From: an uncultured Clostridia bacterium
GTDB lineage: Bacteria > Bacillota > Clostridia > Oscillospirales > Oscillospiraceae
Length of the DNA: 49,282 bases
Direction: 5' to 3'
Assembly: GCA_946184165.1 (NCBI GenBank)
Contig: CAMHEN010000005.1
Location: forward strand, 1 to 49,282
In this document: piece by piece, positions 27,871 through 36,793 of the stretch
Layout of the letters: the number at the start of each line of letters is the position of its first letter
Position numbering within the stretch: position 1 is the first letter of the stretch
Notes under the pieces: model-generated
What the model was told of the DNA's origin: nothing
What the model saw: only the letters and a program-made list of their open reading frames with translations
Databases searched by the model: none
Program-made: the position numbers and the translations under genes

Positions 27871-29379
27871 TCAGCCCAGTCTGACTACGATCATATCGTC
27901 GATCCTTCGAATGGAGCCGTCATAGGGATACTCCGCCATGGCAAGGACCCGTGGGTCCTCCTCCAGCGCTTGCGTTGTCTCCTCGTCCGCGAAGGGGATA
28001 TCCAGGCCGAGGTAGAAACGGATCAGATTTTCGCGGGAATAGATGTTGACAAGATCCCGGTTCACGCCCATGAAGAGCTCCGTGTCCATCTCGGGGAAGC
28101 TATGCAGGAGATTTTCCTGCCGTCCCACGAGGGCCAGGGAGGTATTTTCGTCAAAGCCCTCCGTGTTCATGACACGGGTCGTGAGCACGGTATAAAAGGC
28201 GAGGGCGTTTTCGGTCTGGAGCTGCATTTTCAGATAGCACATATTGGCAAAATATACATTGCCGACCGTGACGAGCGCGAGGGCCAACGCCAGCAGCCCC
28301 TCGGCCATATGCGCAGGCTTCCTGATCCGCTGCGCCGCCATGCCCATGAGCAGGTACACGCACACGAAGCTGTACAGAACCAGCGTGTGGATAGATTCCC
28401 GGGACATGATGAGAAACATGCAGCAGATGCTCAGCGGCAGAAGGAGTATCAGTACCAATGTAAGGGCCGTATGCAGCGGGCTCTTCTTCCGGAAGGAAAT
28501 CCAGAGAAGCGACGCGAGTGTCAGAACCCCCAGGGCAATATGGAGCCAGCGCAGAGGTTCCGATGTGATAAGATAGAAATTGCGGAATGAAAAGATGTAC
28601 CAAAAGGCGTCGTAGGCCATGCGGATCCTGCGCGGAAGGGTCACGGCGCCGTTTACATTCTGCACCACATAGTCGTTGAATTCGGCGCCCGTCAGGCGAA
28701 AGACAAGCTGCGTCACGCCGTAATAGAGCGCCACCGACAGAAGCAGCGCCCCCAGCGCTTTCACCCCGAAGCGGATGATCCCGGAGACAGAGCGCTCCGC
28801 GTCGAGGGCATCCCGGATCATCACCAGCACAAGCAGACTTGCCGCGAGTGCAATATACGCCTGATAGATTCCCAGCGCCAGCACGAGCAGCGCAATGCTC
28901 AGGCAGAAGCGCACTGTGCCTCCCCTGTGCAGCAAAAACACCGCGAACGTGGCGAGGAAGAAAGACCAGGCATAGGGCGCGGCTGTGAACATGAAGCAGA
29001 AATTCCCTGTGAGTGACGGGAAGCTCACGACCACGGCGGGCAGCAGGATGCGTAGGGCCCCGCCGCGGATATCCAGCGTTTCCAGCATCAGGCAGGCCGC
29101 CGCCGCGATCAGCACGAGACTCACGATCCCGTAGATCCAGGGCATGGACCAGTCCGGGAACAGGACCTTCACGAGCTCCAGGCCCCAGCGGCCCGAGGTC
29201 ACCGTCGCCCCCTTTCCGAAGAGCGACTCGATCTCATCGTGGTTGAGGAGCTTGTTTGTGAAGGCATATCCGTGGGCGCAGAGCCCCGCGATCAGCGCCG
29301 CGAAAAAGGGCGCGCGGTATTTCCGCCCCAGGACGGCGGCCCCGGCGCGGAGATTCCGATATGCGTCGTCAGCTGTCAT
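27871..29379 (-). CDS. polytopic membrane protein, GtrII-like glucosyltransferase domain
   Basis: LLNHDEIESLFGKGATVTSGRWGLELVKVLFPDWSMPW, FPSLTGNFCFMFTAAPYAWSFFLATFAVFL, LGIYQAYIALAAS. Confidence 0.75.
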   Translation of the reverse strand: MTADDAYRNLRAGAAVLGRKYRAPFFAALIAGLCAHGYAFTNKLLNHDEIESLFGKGATVTSGRWGLELVKVLFPDWSMPWIYGIVSLVLIAAAACLMLETLDIRGGALRILLPAVVVSFPSLTGNFCFMFTAAPYAWSFFLATFAVFLLHRGGTVRFCLSIALLVLALGIYQAYIALAASLLVLVMIRDALDAERSVSGIIRFGVKALGALLLSVALYYGVTQLVFRLTGAEFNDYVVQNVNGAVTLPRRIRMAYDAFWYIFSFRNFYLITSEPLRWLHIALGVLTLASLLWISFRKKSPLHTALTLVLILLLPLSICCMFLIMSRESIHTLVLYSFVCVYLLMGMAAQRIRKPAHMAEGLLALALALVTVGNVYFANMCYLKMQLQTENALAFYTVLTTRVMNTEGFDENTSLALVGRQENLLHSFPEMDTELFMGVNRDLVNIYSRENLIRFYLGLDIPFADEETTQALEEDPRVLAMAEYPYDGSIRRIDDMIVVRLG

Positions 29380-30929
29380 TATCGAAGCTCAACCTTTCGA
29401 AAGAATGTAAAAAGTCCGTAGGCCGCGATGGGCAGGGCCAGCACGAGATAGGGCAGCGCGTACTGACTCTTGGCTTCAAAGAGCAGATGGTACAGCAGGC
29501 CCCCGAGCAGAATCAGCGGGAGCAGGCAGCGCAGCAGATCTTTTTTTCGCCACAGGCGGAGGATCCCGAACAGAAGCCCCAGGAAAGCAAACTGCTGGTA
29601 CTGGTTCATCAGGGCGAGGGTCCGCTTTGCCCCGCTGCCGCAGAGGAGATTATACAGGGCGCCCTTGCTGCTGTAGCTCGGAAAGACCTGGTTGATCCAG
29701 AGGGAGCCGCAGCTCGGTTCATTCCACTGGCTGCGGAGCTTTCCGGAGAAGAAGCTCAGGGTATATGCGCGGTGCGCCCGGAAATATCCGAGGCGCTCCG
29801 AGAGAAACTGCTTTGCGCTCTCCGCGGTCGCTTCCGCGTCATGCCCGCTGGATTCAAAGGCCGTGACCGTATGCTCCTCCCGGTACCAGCCGGGGGCGGC
29901 GTATCCATCGTCAAAGCCCATGGCCATCCAGGCGATCATGGGGATCCCATCGCCGTAGCGCACGCCGAGGCGGAGCTCATAAATCCTCTGCGGCAGGGAC
30001 GGAAGCGTGAGCACACAGGCCGCCGCGAGCAGAAAGCACAGCAGCGATTCACGTGAGGGCTGCCGCAGCAGCATCACGAGCCACACGCCGCCCACCGCCA
30101 CGCACACAATCAGAAGGTTCAGCTTCAGCGTGACGGCAAGCGTAAGAAAGGCGGCGCAGAGAAAGGCGTGCCTTCTCGCGCCCTTTTTCATATAAAGCAG
30201 GAACATCCAGACCGCCGCGGCGCCGCAGGCAAACGCGGGCACACTGCCGTAGAGATAGGGCAGCGTCAGGATCGGCGGAAGGCAGCAAAACAGGAGCAGG
30301 ATCAAAAGCTTCCGGATACGCTCGTTTTTAAAAAGCAGACCCGTGATCTCGATGAGCGCGTGGTACTCCAGCAGCAGCCACAGCAGATTGACCTCCTGCA
30401 GGGCGATCACCGCATAGCCCTCGGGCTCTCCCCGCAGGGCGATCCCGAACAGGCGGAAGAGTATCTCGGAATAGAGCACATAGCCGAGCTGGAAGGGAAA
30501 GCGGTAAAAATAACTTTCACTCAGAACGGCATAGTCCCCCAGCGCCGCACGCTGGGCGCCGTAGGTCACGAGGAAGGAATCGCTGTAGGTCGGGGCGCGC
30601 AGCTTGGTCGTTGCGATATAGGCGGTGCCGAAGAGGAAGGTCCAGATCAGAAGAGCGCGTTCCATGCGCGGGATGCGGATGCCGTCCCCGTGGAGGTAGA
30701 AAAGATAGCCCGCGGACAGCAGGATCGCGAGCACAATGATATTGACGAAGACATTATCTGCGTAAAAGTCTATATTCTCTCCGGAGACATTCTCCGTATT
30801 CAAAACGCTTGTCTCCCGGAAGGCCGCATATGTAAGCGCCAGGACAAAGGCGAACACGAGTATCAGCACGAGCGCCGCAGCCGTCTTTGAGACAAAGCCG
30901 GAGAATCTGTCCAATCGTCCGTTCTTCAC
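29379..30929 (-). CDS. polytopic membrane protein, glycosyltransferase/mannosyltransferase-like
   Basis: Multi-TM ORF; likely GTG start at 30929 with GGGAGG RBS (an ATG is at 30950); abuts the downstream GtrII-like gene. Confidence 0.65.
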   Translation of the reverse strand: MKNGRLDRFSGFVSKTAAALVLILVFAFVLALTYAAFRETSVLNTENVSGENIDFYADNVFVNIIVLAILLSAGYLFYLHGDGIRIPRMERALLIWTFLFGTAYIATTKLRAPTYSDSFLVTYGAQRAALGDYAVLSESYFYRFPFQLGYVLYSEILFRLFGIALRGEPEGYAVIALQEVNLLWLLLEYHALIEITGLLFKNERIRKLLILLLFCCLPPILTLPYLYGSVPAFACGAAAVWMFLLYMKKGARRHAFLCAAFLTLAVTLKLNLLIVCVAVGGVWLVMLLRQPSRESLLCFLLAAACVLTLPSLPQRIYELRLGVRYGDGIPMIAWMAMGFDDGYAAPGWYREEHTVTAFESSGHDAEATAESAKQFLSERLGYFRAHRAYTLSFFSGKLRSQWNEPSCGSLWINQVFPSYSSKGALYNLLCGSGAKRTLALMNQYQQFAFLGLLFGILRLWRKKDLLRCLLPLILLGGLLYHLLFEAKSQYALPYLVLALPIAAYGLFTFFRKVELR

Positions 30930-31029
30930 AGTCCGCCTCCCGCACCCCATAGGTATGATTTATGTAAAACTGATTATATCGCATCTTTGGTCTTTTGTGA
31001 ATGGTTTTTTCGTCTTTTTACAAAATGAT

Positions 31030-31057
31030 CCCCCCGTCGTATGTGACAGGGGGGGGG
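31030..31057 (-). terminator. G/C-tract hairpin, candidate terminator of the GltS gene
   Basis: CCCCCC (31030-31035) / GGGGGGGGG (31049-31057), followed on the minus strand by ATCATTTTG. Confidence 0.5.
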
Positions 31058-31067
31058 AGTGAAAGGA

Positions 31068-32450
31068 TCATTTTTCCGATTTCCTTTTTCCGAAGCTGAT
31101 TTTCCGCAGCAGCAGCAACAGCACCGCAAGATAAGCGGCCGCGACGCCGCAGACCACGACGGCCATAAGGTCGGAGCGGGCGGCGAGACTCACCAGCACC
31201 AGTACCGGCGCGCCGAGGACGATTCCGACGCTGCTGCCGCTGACAAGGTTGTTGGCGGCGGGGGTCTTGAAGTCGTTGTCAATCTCGCGCAGCAGGAGGA
31301 TACCCGAGGAGATGGTGCCGGTCATCATGCCGTACATGGAGATAAGGCCCTCATAGTAGTAATCGGGATAGGCCCATCTGCATACGCGCTTGAGATGAAA
31401 CCAGGTGAACACGCCCCCGCAGACGGACATAAGAATAAAGTAAAACCAGAGTCCGCTCAAATCCTCGATATTGATGGAGGCGATACCCGCGACGATCATG
31501 ATGTCGAAGAAGAAACCGGAGATGCGGTTTAAGAGATAGTTGTTCTGATACTGCCGCTCGATCAGCCCGCTCTTTCTTCCCTTCTCGAGAAGGGCGCGCA
31601 GAAGGATCGCGACGGCGGAGCCGATGATAAAGTTAAAGCCCCAGAGGAGGGTATTGAGGGTTTTGGCGAGCCCCTCGGAGACGGCGGCAAGGCCGGAGGT
31701 GAGCCCCCGGGTGACAAGATAGGTGATGAGGTAGGTCATAAGGACCATGGCAAGCTGTACGGAGAGGCGGTCGACGGAGTCCGCCACAGGCAGCTCGTTC
31801 TTATCCTGGAAGAAACCTACGGAGAGGTCGTCATCCGAAAAGTGCTTCAATGGCTTCACGCTGCCGCGCTTTGCCAGCACGTTCAGCAAAATGACGCCCA
31901 CGATGCAGGCACAGAGATAGCCCGCCGCCGCAATGGCGAGACCGAAGCTGCGTCCGCCCGCAAAGCCGAGATTCTGATAGCTGGTGCCCACGTTGTTGGC
32001 CTGACCGGGTCCCTGGCCGAAGCCCATCGGCAGCAGCAGGCCGGAGGCCTTGAAAAGGCCCGGCATCAGGGTATAGCCGAGGGTGATGCTGATGAGAAGG
32101 CCGATCACGCCCTGGACCATATAGGTGCTCACGATGATGACGCCGGACTTTAGGGCCGCATAGTCGCTGTGGTTTGCCTCCCGGTTCGTCACGCGAAGGC
32201 TCATGGCGATAAAGCCCAGCGCAATGCCATGATAGACGAGGACCTCCATGATCTCCCCGTCAATGCGGATAAGGCCCGTATACTTGAGAATGAGCAGCAG
32301 AAAGCCGGCCATGACAGCCACAGGCATCATGGCGCTGCGGATCAATCTGACCTTGTTGCGCAGTATGTTGCTCACAAGGATTGCCCCGGCGATCAGGCCG
32401 AGCTGGATGACGATGTTCCATAGCGAGGCGTTCGCAGCTGAATAATCCAT
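31068..32450 (-). CDS. sodium/glutamate symporter family (GltS)
   Basis: Polytopic; LLLPMGFGQGPGQANNVGTSYQNLGFAGGRSFGLAIAAAGYLCACIVGVILLN resembles GltS signature. Confidence 0.78.
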   Translation of the reverse strand: MDYSAANASLWNIVIQLGLIAGAILVSNILRNKVRLIRSAMMPVAVMAGFLLLILKYTGLIRIDGEIMEVLVYHGIALGFIAMSLRVTNREANHSDYAALKSGVIIVSTYMVQGVIGLLISITLGYTLMPGLFKASGLLLPMGFGQGPGQANNVGTSYQNLGFAGGRSFGLAIAAAGYLCACIVGVILLNVLAKRGSVKPLKHFSDDDLSVGFFQDKNELPVADSVDRLSVQLAMVLMTYLITYLVTRGLTSGLAAVSEGLAKTLNTLLWGFNFIIGSAVAILLRALLEKGRKSGLIERQYQNNYLLNRISGFFFDIMIVAGIASINIEDLSGLWFYFILMSVCGGVFTWFHLKRVCRWAYPDYYYEGLISMYGMMTGTISSGILLLREIDNDFKTPAANNLVSGSSVGIVLGAPVLVLVSLAARSDLMAVVVCGVAAAYLAVLLLLLRKISFGKRKSEK

Positions 32451-32461
32451 TGGTTTTCTCC

Positions 32462-33595
32462 TCAGTCCCTGCAGTTTTGCCAGACCAGCAGATATTTTCG
32501 CAGGCAGCAGTTCTCCCCTGCCCGAATTTCATAATAGCGCTCTCCCACCGTAAAGAGCAGGATTTTGGTCTTGACCATGGCCATGCTGTCGATCTCGGAC
32601 AGTTCAAAGCGCCGGCCCAGGATCTCGATCGCGTCCGGTCTCTGGACAAGGGTCCCGACCCCGAGCGGGGTCTCCCGATGGCCGTTCCCGATCTCCCGCA
32701 GACTCAGACCCTCATCGGAAAAAAGAACGTCTTTTCCGCTTCGGCAATAGTCGGCCAGCATCCTGTCCTGCAGGCTCTCCCACTCTCTGATCGTCGCGAC
32801 AGGCTCCGGCGGGTCAAAGAAGCCCTCCTCGGTATAGAGGAGATCCAGCCCGCAGGTACAGGTCACCCGGTCGCCGCGGCCGCGGATGTGCCCCGGCTCC
32901 CCACAGCGCGGGCAGAAGAAAAAACCCTGCTCGATCCCCTCGGCCCGGTTTTTGCCCCGGAAGCGCACATGCTCCGTCTCCTGGCGGGCAAAAGCGTCCT
33001 CCGAAAGATCCCGGTCGATGAGGGCGGTGATCTCGGGGCCTTTCATTTTTTTAAGCGCTTCCGGCGGGTAGATCCCGACAGGACCGCCGTGAACGCTCCC
33101 CTTCCGCCGGTTCTTTGCCCAGCGCGGGAAGCTGAGATATCCGCCCTCCAGCCGGTAGGTCACGAGCGGTACCCCCGCCATGAGGGCGAGCTTCCCGGTG
33201 GCCGGAAAAACCGGGTGCGTAAGCCCGTCCCAGGTCGCGTCCCCCTCCGCGAAGATACATACGCTGTCCCCGTCCTTCAGTGCGCGCAGAACGCTCATCA
33301 CGGTATCCGCGCCCGAGGCGCCCTTTTTGCGGGGGATCGGCGCAACCAGCCACTCCAGCAGGCGGGAGATCCAGCCATGGCGAAAGATATGCTCGCTCGC
33401 CACGAAGCGGATGGGCATCTCAGGGAAGCTCATGCTGAGCAGCAGGGGGTCCCAGTTGGTGACGTGATTGGCGATGATGAGGCAGGGCCCCTCCGCCGTG
33501 CAGCGCACACTCTCGAGTGCAAAGCGGCGCACAAGAAAGCCGTGGGCCAGTTTGTATAAAAGCATCCATCTCTTTCTTCTCTTCACGCTTTGCAC
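32462..33595 (-). CDS. PlsC-type 1-acylglycerol-3-phosphate acyltransferase fused to a C-terminal zinc-ribbon domain
   Basis: IIANHVTNWDPLLLSMSF (NHxxxxD-like), FAEGDATWDG; C-terminal CPRCGEPGHIRGRGDRVTCTCGLDLLYTEEGFF. Confidence 0.8.
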   Translation of the reverse strand: MQSVKRRKRWMLLYKLAHGFLVRRFALESVRCTAEGPCLIIANHVTNWDPLLLSMSFPEMPIRFVASEHIFRHGWISRLLEWLVAPIPRKKGASGADTVMSVLRALKDGDSVCIFAEGDATWDGLTHPVFPATGKLALMAGVPLVTYRLEGGYLSFPRWAKNRRKGSVHGGPVGIYPPEALKKMKGPEITALIDRDLSEDAFARQETEHVRFRGKNRAEGIEQGFFFCPRCGEPGHIRGRGDRVTCTCGLDLLYTEEGFFDPPEPVATIREWESLQDRMLADYCRSGKDVLFSDEGLSLREIGNGHRETPLGVGTLVQRPDAIEILGRRFELSEIDSMAMVKTKILLFTVGERYYEIRAGENCCLRKYLLVWQNCRD

Positions 33596-33602
33596 CCCCT
33601 TT

Positions 33603-34748
33603 CTATTTCTCCGGGATCAGATCCAGAAGGCTCTGCCGAAAGCCGTACTGTCTGCGCAGGGCCTCCGCCTTCTCGCGGCTCCCGCTCCGACGTCTGCCGG
33701 TATAATGCGCCCGGAGCATCAGGTTTTTGGGGGAATGTTCAAAGTCCACGAACTCGATCACATCCGCCTCATAGCCCGCGCCCTCCAGAACCGCCGCACG
33801 GACGGCGTCCGTCAGGAGGGCGGAGATCCGCTCTTTGATGATGCCGTGCTCCAAAAGCAGATCCAGCTCTCCCCCCTTTTGGATGGAGAGGTTCACCTCA
33901 TGCTGGCAGCAGGGCACGGAGAAAATGTGCCGCACGCCATGCGCCACGGCATAGGCGAGGGCGTAGTCCGTCGCCGTATCGCAGGCGTGGAGCGTCACGA
34001 CCATGTCGATCCTGGTCTCGGCCAGGCGGTCACGGGTCACATCGGCCACCTCAAAACGGAGGCCCTCATATCCGTAGCGCCCCGCGATCTCATTGCAGCG
34101 CGCCACCACATCCGCCTTCAGATCATAGCCGATGATCTCGGTTTTGAGTCCGCGGCGGACAGCGAAATAGTAGTACAGGATAAAGGTGAGATACGACTTG
34201 CCGCAGCCGAAGTCGAGGATGCGGATCGTGTCCCCGTCCTCCTTTACTTCCTGGGCCACGAGCTCCACGAAGCGGTTGATCTGGCGGAATTTGTCATAGC
34301 GGGCCTTTACGATCTGAAAGTCCTTTGTGAAGACGCCGAGATCCACAAGGGCCGGGATCTCCTCCCCCTCGCGGAGGATGTAGTCCTTTTCCCGGTTGTG
34401 GCTCTGCGCCCCGGCGGGGCGTGGGAGGGCGGCGCCGCTGCCGGTCTTTTTATAGCTGCCGTCACGCTTGAGGATGTATTGGCGGCTCTCCGTCTCCGTG
34501 ATGAGCAGGACCTGGCGGAAGCGGCCCTCCAGTTTTTCCTCCGCCCAGGCGATGAGCGCGGATTCCGTGAAGTTTTCATGGAAGGCCTTGGTCCCCTCAA
34601 AGCGCTCGGCCTGATAGCGCCGCTCCCCCTTCAAAAGCAGGGGGCGCAGCTCGATCTTCTTTGCCCCGTTTGCATCCGTCGGCTGAGAGAAGACAGCCTT
34701 GATGAGCCCCGGCAGGCAGAGCGCGAGCTCCTGAGTGATCCGCGCCAT
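33603..34748 (-). CDS. class I SAM-dependent methyltransferase
   Basis: IRILDFGCGKSYLTFILYYYF (motif I), VVTLHACDTATDYALAYAV; start reset to 34748, next to the rsmI stop (TGATATG). Confidence 0.82.
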   Translation of the reverse strand: MARITQELALCLPGLIKAVFSQPTDANGAKKIELRPLLLKGERRYQAERFEGTKAFHENFTESALIAWAEEKLEGRFRQVLLITETESRQYILKRDGSYKKTGSGAALPRPAGAQSHNREKDYILREGEEIPALVDLGVFTKDFQIVKARYDKFRQINRFVELVAQEVKEDGDTIRILDFGCGKSYLTFILYYYFAVRRGLKTEIIGYDLKADVVARCNEIAGRYGYEGLRFEVADVTRDRLAETRIDMVVTLHACDTATDYALAYAVAHGVRHIFSVPCCQHEVNLSIQKGGELDLLLEHGIIKERISALLTDAVRAAVLEGAGYEADVIEFVDFEHSPKNLMLRAHYTGRRRSGSREKAEALRRQYGFRQSLLDLIPEK

Positions 34749-34749
34749 A

Positions 34750-35631
34750 TCAGCCACCGAAGAGGCGCTTGAGATTGAGCGCCGCGGCCTTGAGCTCGTT
34801 CTTGCTGTAGGAGTTGTTCTCATCCGCGAGGACCGCCGTGACCGCGTCCTTCGGTGTGAGCGCTCCGGCGACCATGGCGTCCACCAGCATGGCCTCGGCC
34901 GAGACGGTGTGCTCGGTCTTGTTGAAAATATACGCGTCGTCGATCTCCACGACGACGGCGTACTCCCCCTTGTCGTAGTTTCCCTTGGCGAGAAGCTGCT
35001 CCTTCACCTCGCTTGGCGTTCCGCGAAAGCTCATCTCGTGGAGCTTTGTGAGGTCGTTGCAGAGGCACATGCGGCAGAGGGCGCCGCTCTCGATAAAGAA
35101 ATCCACAAGCTCCATGATGCGCTTCGGCGATTCATAGAGAGCAAAGGTTCTGGTGTCGCCGCGGCGCATCTTCTCCAGGAGCTTTCTCCGCTCCGCGTTT
35201 TCCCGGGGAAAGAAGCCGTAGAACAGAAAGCTCGAAAGGTCAAAGCCCGACACGGACAGCGCCGTCACCGCGGCACAGCAGCCTGGCACGCCGATGACCG
35301 GGATCCCCGCTTCCACGGCGGCCTTGATGAGCTCGTTCCCCGGGTCGGAGATGCAGGGCGTTCCCGCGTCGGTGATGACGGCGACGCTTTTGCCCTCGAG
35401 CATTTCGCTGATAAAATACTTCGCCTTGCCGTACTCGTTGAATTTATGGTTGGAGACCAGCTTGTTGCGGATCTCGAGTTTTCCGAGCAGCACCATGGAG
35501 CGGCGCGTATCCTCCGCCGCGATGATGTCGACGTCCGTGAGGATCTGCCTCCCGCGGGGCGACATGTCCCGGGAGTTTCCGATGGGCGTGGCGACAATAT
35601 AGAGCTTTCCGCAGGGCGTATTCTCGTTCAT
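34750..35631 (-). CDS. rsmI: 16S rRNA (cytidine(1402)-2'-O)-methyltransferase
   Basis: GKLYIVATPIGNSRDMSPRGRQILTDVDIIAAEDTRRS, ITDAGTPCISDPGNELI, YESPKRIMELV. Confidence 0.95.
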   Translation of the reverse strand: MNENTPCGKLYIVATPIGNSRDMSPRGRQILTDVDIIAAEDTRRSMVLLGKLEIRNKLVSNHKFNEYGKAKYFISEMLEGKSVAVITDAGTPCISDPGNELIKAAVEAGIPVIGVPGCCAAVTALSVSGFDLSSFLFYGFFPRENAERRKLLEKMRRGDTRTFALYESPKRIMELVDFFIESGALCRMCLCNDLTKLHEMSFRGTPSEVKEQLLAKGNYDKGEYAVVVEIDDAYIFNKTEHTVSAEAMLVDAMVAGALTPKDAVTAVLADENNSYSKNELKAAALNLKRLFGG

Positions 35632-35702
35632 GACGGTTTCCTTGATCCTTTAATTTTTTTACTGTTTGATTATAGCAAAAGGTCAGGGTTATGGCAAGAA
35701 AA

Positions 35703-35728
35703 AACACCGGGGATTACTCCCCGGTGTT
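35703..35728 (-). terminator. intrinsic terminator of hpf
   Basis: AACACCGGGG-loop-CCCCGGTGTT, 10-bp perfect stem followed by TTTTTTC on the minus strand. Confidence 0.85.
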
Positions 35729-35740
35729 GAAAGCATGTAT

Positions 35741-36289
35741 TCAGTCAAGATTCAATCCGTCGTCGCAGATCAGGCCGTAGCCGCCCTGTTTGCGCTTATA
35801 GACCACAGAGAAGGCTTCCTCCGCGTCCATGTTCTTGAACACAAAGAACTCATGCCCCAGCAGATTCATCTGCAGGATCGCCTCTTCCGGCGACATGGGC
35901 TTGATGGAGAAGCGCTTGCTGCGCACGATCCGGAAATCCTCCGCCTCTTCCTCAACAGGCTCGTAGGCGGGGAGGATCTCTTTCTCCACCGCGCCCTCCC
36001 GGAGCTTCTTCTCAAGGCGGGTCTTGTTCCGGCGGATCTGCCTCTCGATCGCGGCGACGCCGGAGTCGATGGAGGCGTACATATCATTTGTCAGTTCGCT
36101 TGCACGGTAGTAGATACCGTTGTTGTGGATGGTGATCTCAGCCTTGTGTCTGCCGCGCTCGATGCTGAAGGTGACAAAGGCCTCGCCCTCGTTCCGGAAG
36201 AATCTGTCGAGCTTGCCGATCTTTTTGATCGAATAGGCGCGCAGTTCCTCGGAGGAGTCCATCTTCTTCTCGGTGAAAGTGAACTTCAT
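35741..36289 (-). CDS. hpf: ribosome hibernation promoting factor, long form
   Basis: MKFTFTEKKMDSSEELRAYSIKKIGKLDRFF...C-terminal IVRSKRFSIKPMSPEEAILQMNLLGHEFFVFKNMDAEEAFSVVYKRKQGGYGLI; RBS AAGGAG; the longer TTG-start ORF is an over-extension. Confidence 0.93.
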   Translation of the reverse strand: MKFTFTEKKMDSSEELRAYSIKKIGKLDRFFRNEGEAFVTFSIERGRHKAEITIHNNGIYYRASELTNDMYASIDSGVAAIERQIRRNKTRLEKKLREGAVEKEILPAYEPVEEEAEDFRIVRSKRFSIKPMSPEEAILQMNLLGHEFFVFKNMDAEEAFSVVYKRKQGGYGLICDDGLNLD

Positions 36290-36677
36290 TTGTGACAACT
36301 CCTTTCCTTTAGGCATTGCCGCACAATCCGCCATCGGCGCCTCCTGGAAATAATGTGCCCTGACTTCGTCGCTTTTTTGAAATACACAATACGACTCACT
36401 TCGTCCGCTTGTATAAGTTCGCGTTAGCCAAATCAAAGATTTGGACGCTCACTTAAGTATTCCCGAAAAAAACTGTCATCGTCAGAACCCAATTATTCTC
36501 AGAATTCGCTCTCGCCGAATTCTGCGGTGTTGCCTTTATGCTATCAAAAAACGAAAGTCCGTCTTTTGCTGCTGTAATTATAACACAAGCGCGAAAAAAA
36601 AAGAAGAAGGATTTGGCAGGTGCGGAACAATCGGTGTTTTTACTGATTTTGGGATTGCCGTTTTGTACAGGTTACCA

Positions 36678-36699
36678 AAAAAACGGGGCGCGCGGCCCC
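36678..36699 (-). terminator. intrinsic terminator downstream of the TPR-LRR gene
   Basis: Minus strand GGGGC-cgcgc-GCCCC-GTTTTTTT. Confidence 0.7.
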
Positions 36700-36793
36700 T
36701 CCTGCAAAAAAGGCCACTCTGTCCGCAGGCGAAGAAAACCCCGGCCAGGTGCGGCTGAAAGGGCTTCGCCTGCGGTGCAGAATGACAGTTGTC

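Noticed and set aside
35741-36436. N-terminally extended HPF (231 aa, TTG start)
   Set aside because: The canonical HPF start MKFTFTEKK at 36289 has an AAGGAG RBS; the extension translates a structured leader and lacks conservation features.
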